From Sediminicola sp035798135 (GTDB taxonomy: Bacteria; Bacteroidota; Bacteroidia; Flavobacteriales; Flavobacteriaceae): a DNA stretch of 64,000 nt. Where the stretch lies: assembly GCA_035798135.1 (NCBI GenBank), contig JAPFBR010000001.1, forward strand, positions 1,116,001-1,180,000. Direction: 5' to 3'. Shown one piece after another: positions 31,605-41,570 of this stretch. The number at the start of each line of letters is the position of its first letter. The first letter of the stretch is position 1. The notes under the pieces are model-generated. The model saw only the letters and a program-made list of their open reading frames with translations. It was not told where the DNA came from and did not search any database. A program made the translations under genes and the position numbers.

Positions 31605-32297
31605 ATGATGAAGTATTGGATCCTAGTGCTGTGTGTTGTGGTTTCGGCCCAAGGTTGGTCCCAAGAGGCTCCTATGAGCCCCGTTGAAGACGACGGGTAT
31701 CTGGAGGATCAATTTTATCTTGGAGTGACCTACAACTTGTTGCTCAACAAACCAACGGACATAACACAACGCAATCTTTCCTATGGGATCATGGGAGGGC
31801 TTGTGAAGGATATTCCCTTGAACAGTGACAGAACTTTTGGGCTAGGAATAGGGGTGGGCTATGCTCTTAATTCGTACTATACAAATCTTTTCGCAGAACA
31901 GGCCAATGGGGATATCACATATTCCAAGTTGAGTTCGAACGATGATTTTAAGCGGAGTAAACTGGAGACCCATGTTATCGAATTCCCTCTGGAGATAAGA
32001 TGGCGAAACTCAAATGCGACCGATTATAAATTTTGGAGGGTATATGCCGGGGGAAAACTGGGATATATTTTTGAAGGGCGGTCTAAATTTGTTGCGGACA
32101 GCGGTAAAAGCGGGTTCACAAATTCAGATATCAAAAAGCTACAGTATGGCCTAATGTTCAATGTTGGGTATAACACCTGGAATATACATGTGTATTATGC
32201 CCTCAGTAAACTGTTGGATGATGGTGTAATGTTGGATACCTTGGAGCCAATAGATGTGAAGCCCCTTCGGATAGGCATCATTTTTTACATCTTATAG
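31605..32297 (+). CDS. Outer-membrane beta-barrel protein of the PorT/OMP_b-brl type
   Basis: The 230-residue product has a signal peptide (WILVLCVVVSAQGWSQ), an acidic stretch, and then strands such as FGLGIGVGYALNSYY, FWRVYAGGKLGYIFEG and YGLMFNVGYNTWNIHVYY, ending IGIIFYIL. This is the pattern of porin-family (PorT-like) barrels of Bacteroidota. A role in type IX secretion cannot be claimed from sequence alone. Its 3' end overlaps the convergent gene at 32292 by 6 bases. Confidence 0.75.
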   Translation: MMKYWILVLCVVVSAQGWSQEAPMSPVEDDGYLEDQFYLGVTYNLLLNKPTDITQRNLSYGIMGGLVKDIPLNSDRTFGLGIGVGYALNSYYTNLFAEQANGDITYSKLSSNDDFKRSKLETHVIEFPLEIRWRNSNATDYKFWRVYAGGKLGYIFEGRSKFVADSGKSGFTNSDIKKLQYGLMFNVGYNTWNIHVYYALSKLLDDGVMLDTLEPIDVKPLRIGIIFYIL

Positions 32298-32897
32298 CCA
32301 AAATTTCAAGGTCATTAACTGGGTGATCGTTCCTATAAAAAAGCCGATCAGCAATTCTTCCTTACTATGTGCTCTTAAATACAATCTTGAGGTGGCCACC
32401 AATCCTGTTGCCAGGGTCAAAGCACTTATGGCAATGATCACGTTCATTTCAAAATGAATACTGAGGCTTATAAGGTACATCCAAAGACTGCCCATTCCCA
32501 TAAGGTGTACACTGCTCTTGAACTTAAAAAACAGTAGGAGAAGACAGGACAAGGCCGCGGCAATGAGCCCAAAAAAGTAGTAAAAGAGCTCGCTGGAGTA
32601 ATTATTGGGGATTACCTTATATACGATCATCAAAAGCAAAGATATGCTTATATAGAGGGTGTATTTGCGTTCCTGTATGGACGGCATAAAGACCGAGGTT
32701 ACCATGCCAAGATTTCGCAATATAAAATAGCATATGATGGGGATGATTACAGTAAGGATAAAAATGGGAAGGATATTCCCACTCTGCATTTCCAACGGGG
32801 TGTACTTGGGGGTGATGATAAAATACATTAACGTTCCGCCAATGGGTATAAATAAAGGATGGAACAAATACGAGATTAGCTGATAAAAGGTCCTCAT
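32292..32897 (-). CDS. Polytopic membrane protein with a divergent PAP2-like C-terminus
   Basis: The 201-residue protein has about six membrane segments. Near residue 170-185, ATSRLYLRAHSKEELLIGFF resembles the third PAP2 phosphatase motif (SRxxxxxHxxxD), but with Glu in place of Asp, and the second motif (PSGH) is absent; SSVHLMGMGS stands in that place. Catalysis is therefore doubtful. The start codon overlaps the stop of rpoN by one base (TAATG), so the two are coupled. Confidence 0.7.
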   Translation of the reverse strand: MRTFYQLISYLFHPLFIPIGGTLMYFIITPKYTPLEMQSGNILPIFILTVIIPIICYFILRNLGMVTSVFMPSIQERKYTLYISISLLLMIVYKVIPNNYSSELFYYFFGLIAAALSCLLLLFFKFKSSVHLMGMGSLWMYLISLSIHFEMNVIIAISALTLATGLVATSRLYLRAHSKEELLIGFFIGTITQLMTLKFWL

Positions 32898-34354
32898 TAT
32901 ATTTCTTTTCTCATCCGTGCAACTGGGATTCCCAATTGTTCCCTGTATTTAGCAACTGTTCTCCTAGCTATGGGATACCCTTTGTCTTTTAGAATGGCCG
33001 CCAATTTATCATCTGTCAAAGGCTTTCTTTTTAGTTCCTCACCAATTACATTTTCCAATATTTTTTTGATTTCCTTGGTGGAAACATCTTCCCCTTGATC
33101 ATTTTTCATGGATTCTGAAAAGTAGTCCTTAATCAATCTTGTTCCGTAAGGCGTGTCCACATATTTGCTATTGGCAACCCTTGAAACTGTGGAGACATCC
33201 ATTCCAATCTCATCGGCAATATCTTTAAGGATCATGGGACGTAACTTGCGTTCGTCACCTGTTAGGAAAAATTCTTCCTGATAGTTCATGATGGAGGACA
33301 TAGTCACGTAAAGGGTTTGCTGTCGCTGTTTGATAGCATCTATAAACCATTTGGCGGCGTCCAACTTTTGTTTGATGAACATGACCGTGTCCTTTTGTGA
33401 CTTGGATTTGTCCTTGGCATTCTTGTACCCTTCCAGCATGTTATTGTATTGCCTGGACACATGTAGTTCTGGGGCATTACGTCCATTTAGTGTGAGCTCT
33501 AATTCGCTATCGGTTATTCTAATGGAAAAATCGGGTACAATATGCTCAATCGTCCGAGTGTTTCCGGAATAGGAACCTCCTGGTTTAGGGTTCAAACGTT
33601 CTATTTCCGTTATGGCTTCTTTTAAGGTCTCTTCGGAAACACCGTGCTTTTGAATGAGTTTGGCGTAGTGTTTTTTTGTAAACTGCTCAAAGGATTTTTC
33701 CAAAATAGCGATTGCCAATTCGGTACTGGGGGTGGGGTCTTTTCTTTTCAATTGAATGATCAGGCATTCTTCCAAGCAGGTAGCACCTACTCCTGGAGGA
33801 TCCAATTCCTGCACGATCTTCAATATTTTCTCTACAGTTTTTTCTTCGGTATATATGTTTTGTGTGAAAGCAAGGTCATCGGTAATGTCTGAAACAGCCC
33901 TACGGATGTATCCGCTTTCATCTACACTTCCTACCAAGAATTCTGCGATGGCCCACTCCTCATCACTGAGGTAAACGGTGTTCAGTTGATTGATAAGGTA
34001 TTGTGTAAAGGAAATACCGGCCGCATATGGAATGGTGCGTTCCTCATCATCCGAACTATAGTTGTTAGCGTGTGTCCGATAGTCGGGCACCTCGTCGTCA
34101 CTTAGGTATTCATCAATATTAATGTCCTCGGCCTCTATAGTTTCGCTATCGGTCTCGTTGTCATAAATATCGTCAAATTCATCCTCCTGACTTTCAATTT
34201 CTTCCTTCCCTGTTTCCAAAGCCGGATTTTCCTCCAGTTCCTGCTTCAGTCTTTGTTCAAAGGCAAGCGTAGGTAATTGAATCAACTTCATCAGCTGAAT
34301 TTGCTGTGGAGATAATTTTTGCGATAACTTAAACTGTAAGTGTTGCTTTAGCAT
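32897..34354 (-). CDS. rpoN: RNA polymerase sigma-54 factor
   Basis: This 485-residue protein has the glutamine-rich region I (LQFKLSQKLSPQQIQLMKLI), an acidic region II, a core-binding domain with a helix-turn-helix (MDVSTVSRVANSKYV), and the RpoN box ARRTVAKYREQLGIP near the C-terminus. It directs enhancer-dependent transcription. No sigma-54 activator gene is in the window. It lies 41 bases downstream of asnS on the same strand. Confidence 0.96.
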   Translation of the reverse strand: MLKQHLQFKLSQKLSPQQIQLMKLIQLPTLAFEQRLKQELEENPALETGKEEIESQEDEFDDIYDNETDSETIEAEDINIDEYLSDDEVPDYRTHANNYSSDDEERTIPYAAGISFTQYLINQLNTVYLSDEEWAIAEFLVGSVDESGYIRRAVSDITDDLAFTQNIYTEEKTVEKILKIVQELDPPGVGATCLEECLIIQLKRKDPTPSTELAIAILEKSFEQFTKKHYAKLIQKHGVSEETLKEAITEIERLNPKPGGSYSGNTRTIEHIVPDFSIRITDSELELTLNGRNAPELHVSRQYNNMLEGYKNAKDKSKSQKDTVMFIKQKLDAAKWFIDAIKQRQQTLYVTMSSIMNYQEEFFLTGDERKLRPMILKDIADEIGMDVSTVSRVANSKYVDTPYGTRLIKDYFSESMKNDQGEDVSTKEIKKILENVIGEELKRKPLTDDKLAAILKDKGYPIARRTVAKYREQLGIPVARMRKEI

Positions 34355-34395
34355 ATTAGGGTTGCAGGCTTTCTTATAAAGTTACAGAATTCAAA

Positions 34396-35829
34396 TTAAA
34401 ATTCGGCATTCTGTGGTGTTCTAGGAAACGGAATTACATCCCTAATATTACCCATTCCGGTAGCAAAAAGCACCAAACGTTCAAAACCTAGCCCGAAACC
34501 ACTGTGTACGGCCGTTCCAAACCTTCTGAGATCCAAATACCACCAAAGTTCTTTTTCGTCTATGCCCAAATCACTAATTTTTTGTTTTAGGACATCCAAG
34601 CGTTCCTCTCTTTGCGAGCCCCCAACTATTTCCCCAATCCCGGGAAAAAGTATATCCATGGCCCTTACCGTTTTTCCATCTTCGTTCAAACGCATGTAGA
34701 ACGCTTTAATTTTAGCTGGATAATCGAAAAGGATAACAGGACACTTAAAATGTTTTTCCACCAAATAGCGTTCGTGCTCACTTTGAAGATCTGCACCCCA
34801 CTCTTCGATTATATACTGGAATTTTTTCTTTTTGTTTGGCTTACAGTTCTTGAGGATATCTATGGCCTCTGTGTATGAAACTCTTTTAAAATTGTTTCCA
34901 GCCACAAACTTTAATTTCTCAATTAACGCCATTTCACTGCGTTCAGCCTGTGGCTTTGTTTTTTCTTCATCCAACAAGCGTTGCTCCAAAAACTGTAGGT
35001 CATCTTGGCAATGCTCTAAGATATAGTTGATCACATTTTTAATAAAATCCTCCGATAGATCCATATTGGCATCCAGATCGTTAAAGGCCACTTCAGGTTC
35101 TATCATCCAAAATTCTGCCAAATGACGGGAGGTGTTGGAGTTTTCTGCCCTAAATGTTGGGCCAAAAGTATAGACCTTGCCCAGTGCCATCGCATAGGCC
35201 TCTGCTTCCAATTGGCCGGATACGGTAAGATTGGTTTCCTTACCGAAAAAATCTTCTTTATAATCCACTTCCCCAGTGGCGGTCAAAGGCGGGTTTTTGG
35301 CATCCAAAGTACTCACTCGGAACATTTCCCCTGCCCCCTCTGCATCGGACCCTGTAACAATAGGGGTGTGTACATTATAAAATCCATTTTGTCTAAAATA
35401 TTGGTGAATGGCGAAGGAAAGGGCTGAGCGCACGCGCATCACGGCACTAAAAGTATTGGTCCTGATCCTAAGATGGGCCTTTTCCCTGAGGAATTCAAGG
35501 GAGTGTTTTTTTGGTTGAATCGGATAGGTTTCCGGGTCTGCCGTACCCAAGACGACTACATTTTTCACCTGTACCTCTACAGACTGGCCTTTCCCTTGGC
35601 TTTCTACAAGAGTTCCGGTCACCTTTATGGCAGCCCCAGTGGAAATTTGTTTTAGGAGTTGATCTTCAAAATCTTCAAAGTTGACAACACATTGGATGTT
35701 ATTTAGGGTTGAGCCATCATTTAAGGCAATGAACCTGTTACTTCTAAAAGATTTTACCCATCCAAGAAGGGTGACTTCCTGTAATAAATTTTTGCCGCTC
35801 AAGAGCTCTTGGATACTTTGTGATTTCAT
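34396..35829 (-). CDS. asnS: Asparaginyl-tRNA synthetase
   Basis: The 477-residue class II synthetase has an N-terminal OB-fold anticodon domain (LLGWVKSFRSNRFIALNDGS), motif 2 around TFGPTFRAENSNTSRHLAEF, and motif 3 GFGLGFERLVLFATGM. The NTSRHLAEFWMIEPE segment distinguishes it as AsnRS. It charges tRNA-Asn. Confidence 0.96.
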   Translation of the reverse strand: MKSQSIQELLSGKNLLQEVTLLGWVKSFRSNRFIALNDGSTLNNIQCVVNFEDFEDQLLKQISTGAAIKVTGTLVESQGKGQSVEVQVKNVVVLGTADPETYPIQPKKHSLEFLREKAHLRIRTNTFSAVMRVRSALSFAIHQYFRQNGFYNVHTPIVTGSDAEGAGEMFRVSTLDAKNPPLTATGEVDYKEDFFGKETNLTVSGQLEAEAYAMALGKVYTFGPTFRAENSNTSRHLAEFWMIEPEVAFNDLDANMDLSEDFIKNVINYILEHCQDDLQFLEQRLLDEEKTKPQAERSEMALIEKLKFVAGNNFKRVSYTEAIDILKNCKPNKKKKFQYIIEEWGADLQSEHERYLVEKHFKCPVILFDYPAKIKAFYMRLNEDGKTVRAMDILFPGIGEIVGGSQREERLDVLKQKISDLGIDEKELWWYLDLRRFGTAVHSGFGLGFERLVLFATGMGNIRDVIPFPRTPQNAEF

Positions 35830-35928
35830 TTGAAAATACGTCTAATTTAAAATTGTAAAGATAGTTTTTTTGGTAAATAGCAACCGAATTAACAGCTTCA
35901 TATTGAAAGTAGCATCGGTTTCTTTATC

Positions 35929-38325
35929 TTATTTCTCGAGACTGTTGAGTTCCTCTTTTGGAAGAATATCAATCTGTGGTTCTTTAAGTACGGTTTTATT
36001 CGCAATACTTCTTTCCAAGGATAGCAATAAACTTGGCAATAGGATAAGATTGGCAAGCATGGCAAACAATAATGTTGCCGAAACCAAGGCCCCTAACGCC
36101 ACGGTTCCCCCAAAGCTGGATATCATAAATACCGAAAAGCCAAAGAAAAGGACAATAGAGGTGTAGAACATACTTACTCCAGTCTCCCTCAAAGCCGCAT
36201 ATACAGATTTTTTGATCCTCCATTGGTTCGCGATGAGTTCTTGCCGGTATTTCGCCAGAAAATGGATGGTATCATCCACAGATATTCCAAATGCTATACT
36301 AAACACCAAAATGGTGGATGGCTTTATGGGAACTCCTGCAAAACCCATGACCCCCGCCGTTATGACCAAAGGTAAAAGGTTGGGGATCAAGGAAATTACG
36401 ATCATTCTAAAGGAACGGAACAGATAGGCCATAAATAAGCCAATCAGGCCTATGGCAAGCGTCAATGACATGACCAGGTTTTTAACCAAGTATTTTGTTC
36501 CTTTTAAAAACAAAAGGGCCTTGCCCGTGAGATATACATTATATCGATCTGCTGGGAAAATCTTATCTATGTTCTCCTGAAGTTTTCCTTGGATTTCTTC
36601 CATTCGTTCCGTGTTCACGTCCTTCATGTAGGTGGTGATCCTAGCGGTCTGTCCCGTGCTATCCACGAAGCTTTTCAGGAGGTTGCCATCATTGGATGAT
36701 TTTCTCGCAACATCCATGATAAACGTGCTTTCTTGGGTAGTGGGTAACTGATAATATTTTGGAATCCCGTTATAAAAGGCCTGTTTGGAATATTTGACCA
36801 TATTAACAACGGAAATGGGCTTGGATAATTCCGGGATTTCATTGATCACGTCCCCAATTTGATCCATTTTTCGTAGGTTGGCAGCTTTTAGGACCCCTTT
36901 TTTACGTTCTGTATCCACCACAATCTCTACCGGCATAATGCCATCGAATTCCTCCTCAAAAAATCGGATGTCCTGAAAGAACTCTGCATTTTTGGGCATG
37001 TCCTCTATAGGGCTGCCCGAAATTTTTATTTGATACATCCCAATGATACTGATCACCAAAAGGGCAATGGAGGTAATGTATACGGTAATTCTCCTTTCCC
37101 TTACTATCCTTTCCATCCAGGTGACGAAGGTTTCAATCCATTTGGTGTTCAAGTGTTTCAAATGCTTGGTCTTGGGCAAGGGCATAAAACTGTAAACAAT
37201 GGGAATGATCAATAGTGAAAGGATAAAAATCCCGATAATATTCATGGAAGCTACTATACCAAATTCTTTCAGAAGTTTACTATCCGTAATGATAAAGGTG
37301 GCGAAACCGGATGCGGTCGTAATATTAGTCATGAGGGTGGCATTTCCTATTTTGGAAATGACACGCTGAAGGGAAAGGGCCTGGTTCCCGTGTTTCTTAA
37401 CTTCCTGTTGGTACTTATTGATCAGGAAAATACAATTGGGAATACCTATCACAATTATCAGGGGCGGTATCAAGGCGGTTAGCACAGTTATTTCATATCT
37501 CAAAAGGCCAAGAATACCAAACGCCCACATCACCCCAATGATTACGACGAACATGGAGATAAAAGTGGCCCTGAAGCTTCTAAAGAAAAAGAAGAAGATC
37601 AAAGAGGTTACCCCCAACGCAGCAAGAATGAATTTTCCGATTTCATCAATGATATTCTGGGAATTCATGGTCCTTACATAGGGCATGCCCGAAATATGGA
37701 CATCCATACCAGTTTCAATTTCAAAATTGACAATTAGTTTGTTGAAATCCTGAAGTATAAAATCCTTTCGCACCGAAGTGTTCACGATATCCTTATCTAA
37801 ATAAATCAAGGTCCTTACCGTTTTGCTCTCTTTGTTGAAGATAACATCGTCATAGAAAGGAAGATCGTTGAACAGATGGTTGGTTAAGCTATCAATTTCT
37901 TTTTTGGTTGTAGGTGTTTTTTTGATGAAGGGTCGTAATGTAAACTCTTGTTTTTCATTATCCTTTTCCAATTCTTGTAAATTGTCTGTTGACAACACAA
38001 AATCTACTTCAGGAAAGGCATCCAATTGTTTGCTGAGTTTGTTCCAACGATTGAATTTCTCAGGAGTGAACAAGGAGCTGTCCCTCACCGCAATGACCAC
38101 CACATTTCCTTCTTCGCCAAATTGTTCCAAAAAAGAAAGATATTCCAAGTTAACAGGATGATCGTCCGGTAACAGATTTGCCTCTGAATTGGAAAACCGC
38201 ATGTTTTCCCACTGAAGCGCAAGGAAAACCGTAATCGCAGCAATAAGTATTAAGATAAAGATTCTATTGCGCAAGATCAGCCTGGCCGTTTTCGCCCAGA
38301 ACCCTTGAGTAAGCTTAGCTACCAT
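35929..38325 (-). CDS. RND superfamily exporter (MMPL / sterol-sensing type)
   Basis: This 798-residue protein has two repeated halves, each with a membrane helix, a large periplasmic loop, then five helices. Family motifs are LTALIPPLIIVIGIPNCIF in the first half and LVFSIAFGISVDDTIHFLAK in the second. Such transporters move lipids or other hydrophobic molecules to the outer membrane. It lies with a DUF5686 outer-membrane protein gene 47 bases upstream on the same strand, which may be its outer-membrane partner (inference). Confidence 0.88.
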   Translation of the reverse strand: MVAKLTQGFWAKTARLILRNRIFILILIAAITVFLALQWENMRFSNSEANLLPDDHPVNLEYLSFLEQFGEEGNVVVIAVRDSSLFTPEKFNRWNKLSKQLDAFPEVDFVLSTDNLQELEKDNEKQEFTLRPFIKKTPTTKKEIDSLTNHLFNDLPFYDDVIFNKESKTVRTLIYLDKDIVNTSVRKDFILQDFNKLIVNFEIETGMDVHISGMPYVRTMNSQNIIDEIGKFILAALGVTSLIFFFFFRSFRATFISMFVVIIGVMWAFGILGLLRYEITVLTALIPPLIIVIGIPNCIFLINKYQQEVKKHGNQALSLQRVISKIGNATLMTNITTASGFATFIITDSKLLKEFGIVASMNIIGIFILSLLIIPIVYSFMPLPKTKHLKHLNTKWIETFVTWMERIVRERRITVYITSIALLVISIIGMYQIKISGSPIEDMPKNAEFFQDIRFFEEEFDGIMPVEIVVDTERKKGVLKAANLRKMDQIGDVINEIPELSKPISVVNMVKYSKQAFYNGIPKYYQLPTTQESTFIMDVARKSSNDGNLLKSFVDSTGQTARITTYMKDVNTERMEEIQGKLQENIDKIFPADRYNVYLTGKALLFLKGTKYLVKNLVMSLTLAIGLIGLFMAYLFRSFRMIVISLIPNLLPLVITAGVMGFAGVPIKPSTILVFSIAFGISVDDTIHFLAKYRQELIANQWRIKKSVYAALRETGVSMFYTSIVLFFGFSVFMISSFGGTVALGALVSATLLFAMLANLILLPSLLLSLERSIANKTVLKEPQIDILPKEELNSLEK

Positions 38326-38372
38326 CGAGATTTTTTATTGGTGTCAAAGGTAGAAAATCCTTGCTAACGTTC

Positions 38373-40883
38373 CTAAAAACCAGAACCGAAAAAATAAGTG
38401 AATTTAAAAGAGATATTATCGTCGAAAGTAGGGAGGTGATAGGCCCCATGTCTGTAAAAGAAGCTGAGACCAAAACCGGCCAAAATCCTGTTCAACTCTA
38501 TACCGCTTTCAAAATAGCCCTTATTTAAAGTTCCAAAATTTAGACCATTGTGATTTTCAATGTTGGAAACATCCCCAATGACGCTTCTGGTAATTAGTAC
38601 CAATTGGGGATTGATGCGACCACTTATCTTAAAGGGTCTTAGCGTATGTCTTATTTGACCCATGACAAAACGGTCCGAAAAGAATTCATCAAAGAACATG
38701 GTTTCGAAACTTTCCCTTCCGGTCACCGAAAAGCGGTCCATAATAACACTCCCTTCAGGTTGGTTTGGCGAGGCATGGTAGAGATGGGTAAGGGGGATGT
38801 CCCCGAAGGCAAAGCCGCTATTGAACAAAATTTCCGTTCTGGTTTTGTTCAGGAATCGTTTGACATAAAAGGCCTTGAAGTTGAATTTTGTAAAATTAAA
38901 ATCACCATCCATGACATTGGGAATACTTTGTGAAACTTGCAGGGTAAACTGTGGAAATCCATCTTTTAGGGTTCTCTTTTCCTGTTGGGCCTGCATATAT
39001 TCGGAAAAAGGGCTCCATTGGAAACTCAAGGTAGCCTCGGTTAGGTCATAGGTGTTATAACGCTGCCCATCCAATACATAAGTGTAATTATAAGTGGGGT
39101 CATTAAAACTTTTGGAGAATTGCATTCTCCCATTCAACTTGGGGGTGAAGTCATGTTCCACAAACACAGAGGTATTTTTGGTGGCATAGAAAGAAGAAAT
39201 ATTGAACAAACGTGGCTCAAACAAATAGAAGGTTCGTTTGTCGGTAATATATTTGGAACTCCCAGATTCTACTAGATCATCGGTATAACTGAATCCCAGC
39301 CAGGTGTTGTATTCCTTGTTCAAGCGAGTCGTTGCCCCAAAGCTATATTTGAACTTTTGGTCCAATGTGCCGTAAACCCCATACCCATTGAGAATAAGTT
39401 TGTTGGAAAAATTGTTGTTGGTGATGGCGCCAAGACCTAATCTAAAGGCTTCATAATTATTGTATTTTAGGAGGTACCTCAAATCAAAATCAAAATACTT
39501 GGTAGGATAGTAACCCTGCAATAGCTTTCTTGTGCGGTTCAATTTGGGTTCCACCCTTTTTTGATCCACTAAACTGTCCATATAGATATAGGTTTCTTTA
39601 CCAAGGGAAGTAATGGTGTCTGTCCTAAATGTGTTCCAAAAGACCTCATTCCTCTGGTAGGCATCGTCTTCAATTTTAATGGCAAGGCCTTTTCTCTTAA
39701 TTTTTAGTGGTGTGTTTAGTGCAATATCAAAATTATGTTCTTCGGAGATTAGGTACACGAGGTCTTCGGCATTCTGGGGATTGGAGTGCACCAAGGTAGA
39801 GTCCCGTTGCCCTTTTCGTATTTCAAATCTATTTCCTAAAAAAGACAAGCTCTCTGGGGTGTCGCCCTTTTTAATTTTTATTTCTTTACTAGTTGGGAAC
39901 CAGATATTTTCTTTGGGATAAAATGCAAAGTTCTGTGTGGCCTTCACATCAAAGACACCTTTGGTCTGAGCAATGGCCTTTTGCAGTGCGTAGGTGGTTG
40001 TGTTGATGTAAAGTACCCCCTCCAGACCTTTGGCCTGACTTGGATCTTTTGGGGAATAGTAGACCATAAATGCAGATGATGTTCCTTCATTTGTCACCTT
40101 TAGGATCTTATAGTTGTATTTTTTTAAACCTACTGTAGAAAGTGGATTGATATACTCATTTTCCAAAAGGATATAATCGGAGTCATAAAATGAAAACGAT
40201 TGGAATTGAAGTCCCAAAACTTCGTAAACAGGCTCCTTAAAACCGGCCATACGGAGGGCATTAATGGTCTTTTGCCTCCCCTTGTCCTTGGTAAATTTAT
40301 AGGTAGAAGCCTCTTCACTGATATATAGGTGTGATCTGACCAGTTGTTTTTTTAAATTAAAATTGGTGGAATCCAACTCTTTAAGGCGCCATGTGCCATT
40401 GTCCTGCCCATAGATGGAATCAATTGCCGGGTTAATGGAATCTAGCGGTGCCGTGACCAAAAGTTTATGGTAGGTCTTAAAGGAGTAACTGTCCAGTATT
40501 TTTTCTGGATTGTTCCTTTTTTTATAGGTTATGGCATTTTTAATGATCTCCCCAGCAGATTTTACATAAGAATTTAAGACCACTTCATCCAAAACCACGG
40601 TTGATTGGTCTAACAGTATGGGGTAAAATGTTTTATCTTCAGTAATTGGCGTTTCCAGTGGGGCATACCCAATATAGCCTACGCGGATTAGAGTAATGTC
40701 ATTAATATTCTCCAGTACAAAATGGCCATCAAAATCCGTAATGGTACCAGGTCCCTTATTTGGCTCAATAGAAGCGAAAGGCAAGGGTTTATTGGTTTTG
40801 CTGTCCTTGACGATCCCAGATATGGTTTGGGACCAAGTCAATGTTGTGAAAAATAATACTAAGTAGAGTAAAGCGCTTTTCAC
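38373..40883 (-). CDS. DUF5686 outer-membrane protein with carboxypeptidase-like regulatory domain
   Basis: I start this gene at GTG 40883: it begins VKSALLYLVLFFTTLTWSQ, a clean signal peptide, whereas the ATG at 40937 lies inside the terminator stem of the upstream gene. The 836-residue product has a CarboxypepD_reg-like beta-sandwich (TISGIVKDSKTNKPLPFASI, about residues 18-100), then the long DUF5686 barrel region ending ISFKFTYFFGSGF. The family is widespread in Bacteroidota outer membranes. The function is not established. Confidence 0.85.
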   Translation of the reverse strand: MKSALLYLVLFFTTLTWSQTISGIVKDSKTNKPLPFASIEPNKGPGTITDFDGHFVLENINDITLIRVGYIGYAPLETPITEDKTFYPILLDQSTVVLDEVVLNSYVKSAGEIIKNAITYKKRNNPEKILDSYSFKTYHKLLVTAPLDSINPAIDSIYGQDNGTWRLKELDSTNFNLKKQLVRSHLYISEEASTYKFTKDKGRQKTINALRMAGFKEPVYEVLGLQFQSFSFYDSDYILLENEYINPLSTVGLKKYNYKILKVTNEGTSSAFMVYYSPKDPSQAKGLEGVLYINTTTYALQKAIAQTKGVFDVKATQNFAFYPKENIWFPTSKEIKIKKGDTPESLSFLGNRFEIRKGQRDSTLVHSNPQNAEDLVYLISEEHNFDIALNTPLKIKRKGLAIKIEDDAYQRNEVFWNTFRTDTITSLGKETYIYMDSLVDQKRVEPKLNRTRKLLQGYYPTKYFDFDLRYLLKYNNYEAFRLGLGAITNNNFSNKLILNGYGVYGTLDQKFKYSFGATTRLNKEYNTWLGFSYTDDLVESGSSKYITDKRTFYLFEPRLFNISSFYATKNTSVFVEHDFTPKLNGRMQFSKSFNDPTYNYTYVLDGQRYNTYDLTEATLSFQWSPFSEYMQAQQEKRTLKDGFPQFTLQVSQSIPNVMDGDFNFTKFNFKAFYVKRFLNKTRTEILFNSGFAFGDIPLTHLYHASPNQPEGSVIMDRFSVTGRESFETMFFDEFFSDRFVMGQIRHTLRPFKISGRINPQLVLITRSVIGDVSNIENHNGLNFGTLNKGYFESGIELNRILAGFGLSFFYRHGAYHLPTFDDNISFKFTYFFGSGF

Positions 40884-40919
40884 AGGTGAAGTGTAATTAA
40901 GGTAGATAGGAGATATAAT

Positions 40920-40953
40920 AAACAAAGAGCGACTCACATGGCGCTCTTTGTTT
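40920..40953 (-). terminator. Terminator after frr
   Basis: AAACAAAGAGCG (40920-40931) pairs perfectly with CGCTCTTTGTTT (40942-40953) around a 10-base loop. On the minus strand the stem ends in TTTGTTTATTATAT. It lies 19 bases past the frr stop. Confidence 0.78.
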
Positions 40954-40971
40954 ATTTAGCTGATCATAAGA

Positions 40972-41526
40972 TTAGACTTTCATTATTTCGACTTCTTTAA
41001 TGCCCAATACGGAATCAATTTTTTTAATGTATGTATTGGTGAGTTCTTGGATATCCCCCTCTGCATTTTTTTGTAGATCTTCGGAGATATCAGCATTTCT
41101 TATTTCTTTATTAGCTTCCTGTCTCGCATTGCGAATTCCTATTTTAGCATCTTCAGCTTCCGCCTTGGCTTGTTTTACCAGATCTTTTCTTCGCTCCTCG
41201 GTCAGGGGCGGGACATTGATGATAATATTGTCACCATTGTTCATGGGATTGAACCCCAAATTGGCATTCATGATCGCTTTCTCAATTTCATGAAGCATGT
41301 TTTTTTCCCAAGGCTGTACAGAGATTGTTCGTGCATCAGGGGTATTTACATTTGCAATTTGTCCCAAAGGGGTTTGGGATCCATAATATTCAACCATTAC
41401 ACTGGAGAGCATGATAGGGCTAGCTTTTCCTGCCCTGATTTTTATAAATGCCTTTTCCAAATGTGTCATGGCAGCATCCATACTTTCCTTAGCTGAATCA
41501 ATTATAAAACTAATTTCTTCGTTCAT
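40972..41526 (-). CDS. frr: Ribosome recycling factor
   Basis: The 184-residue product has the RRF pattern: an N-terminal SAKESMDAAMTHLEKAFIKI, IRAGKASPIMLSSVMVEYYG, then PLTEERRKDLVKQAKAEAED. With EF-G it splits ribosomes after termination. It follows pyrH by 44 bases, the usual bacterial pairing. Confidence 0.96.
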   Translation of the reverse strand: MNEEISFIIDSAKESMDAAMTHLEKAFIKIRAGKASPIMLSSVMVEYYGSQTPLGQIANVNTPDARTISVQPWEKNMLHEIEKAIMNANLGFNPMNNGDNIIINVPPLTEERRKDLVKQAKAEAEDAKIGIRNARQEANKEIRNADISEDLQKNAEGDIQELTNTYIKKIDSVLGIKEVEIMKV

Positions 41527-41570
41527 ATATGCTAAATTTTAAAAACTAAACTATCTAAAAGTAACAAAAA

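Noticed and set aside
31605..32297. Assigning this barrel as PorT of the type IX secretion system
   Set aside because: Only the general PorT-like/OMP_b-brl pattern is visible, and no other secretion gene is nearby.
40884..40937. ATG at 40937 as start of the DUF5686 gene
   Set aside because: It lies inside the terminator stem of frr (40920-40953) and puts 18 residues before a perfect signal peptide; GTG at 40883 is the better start.
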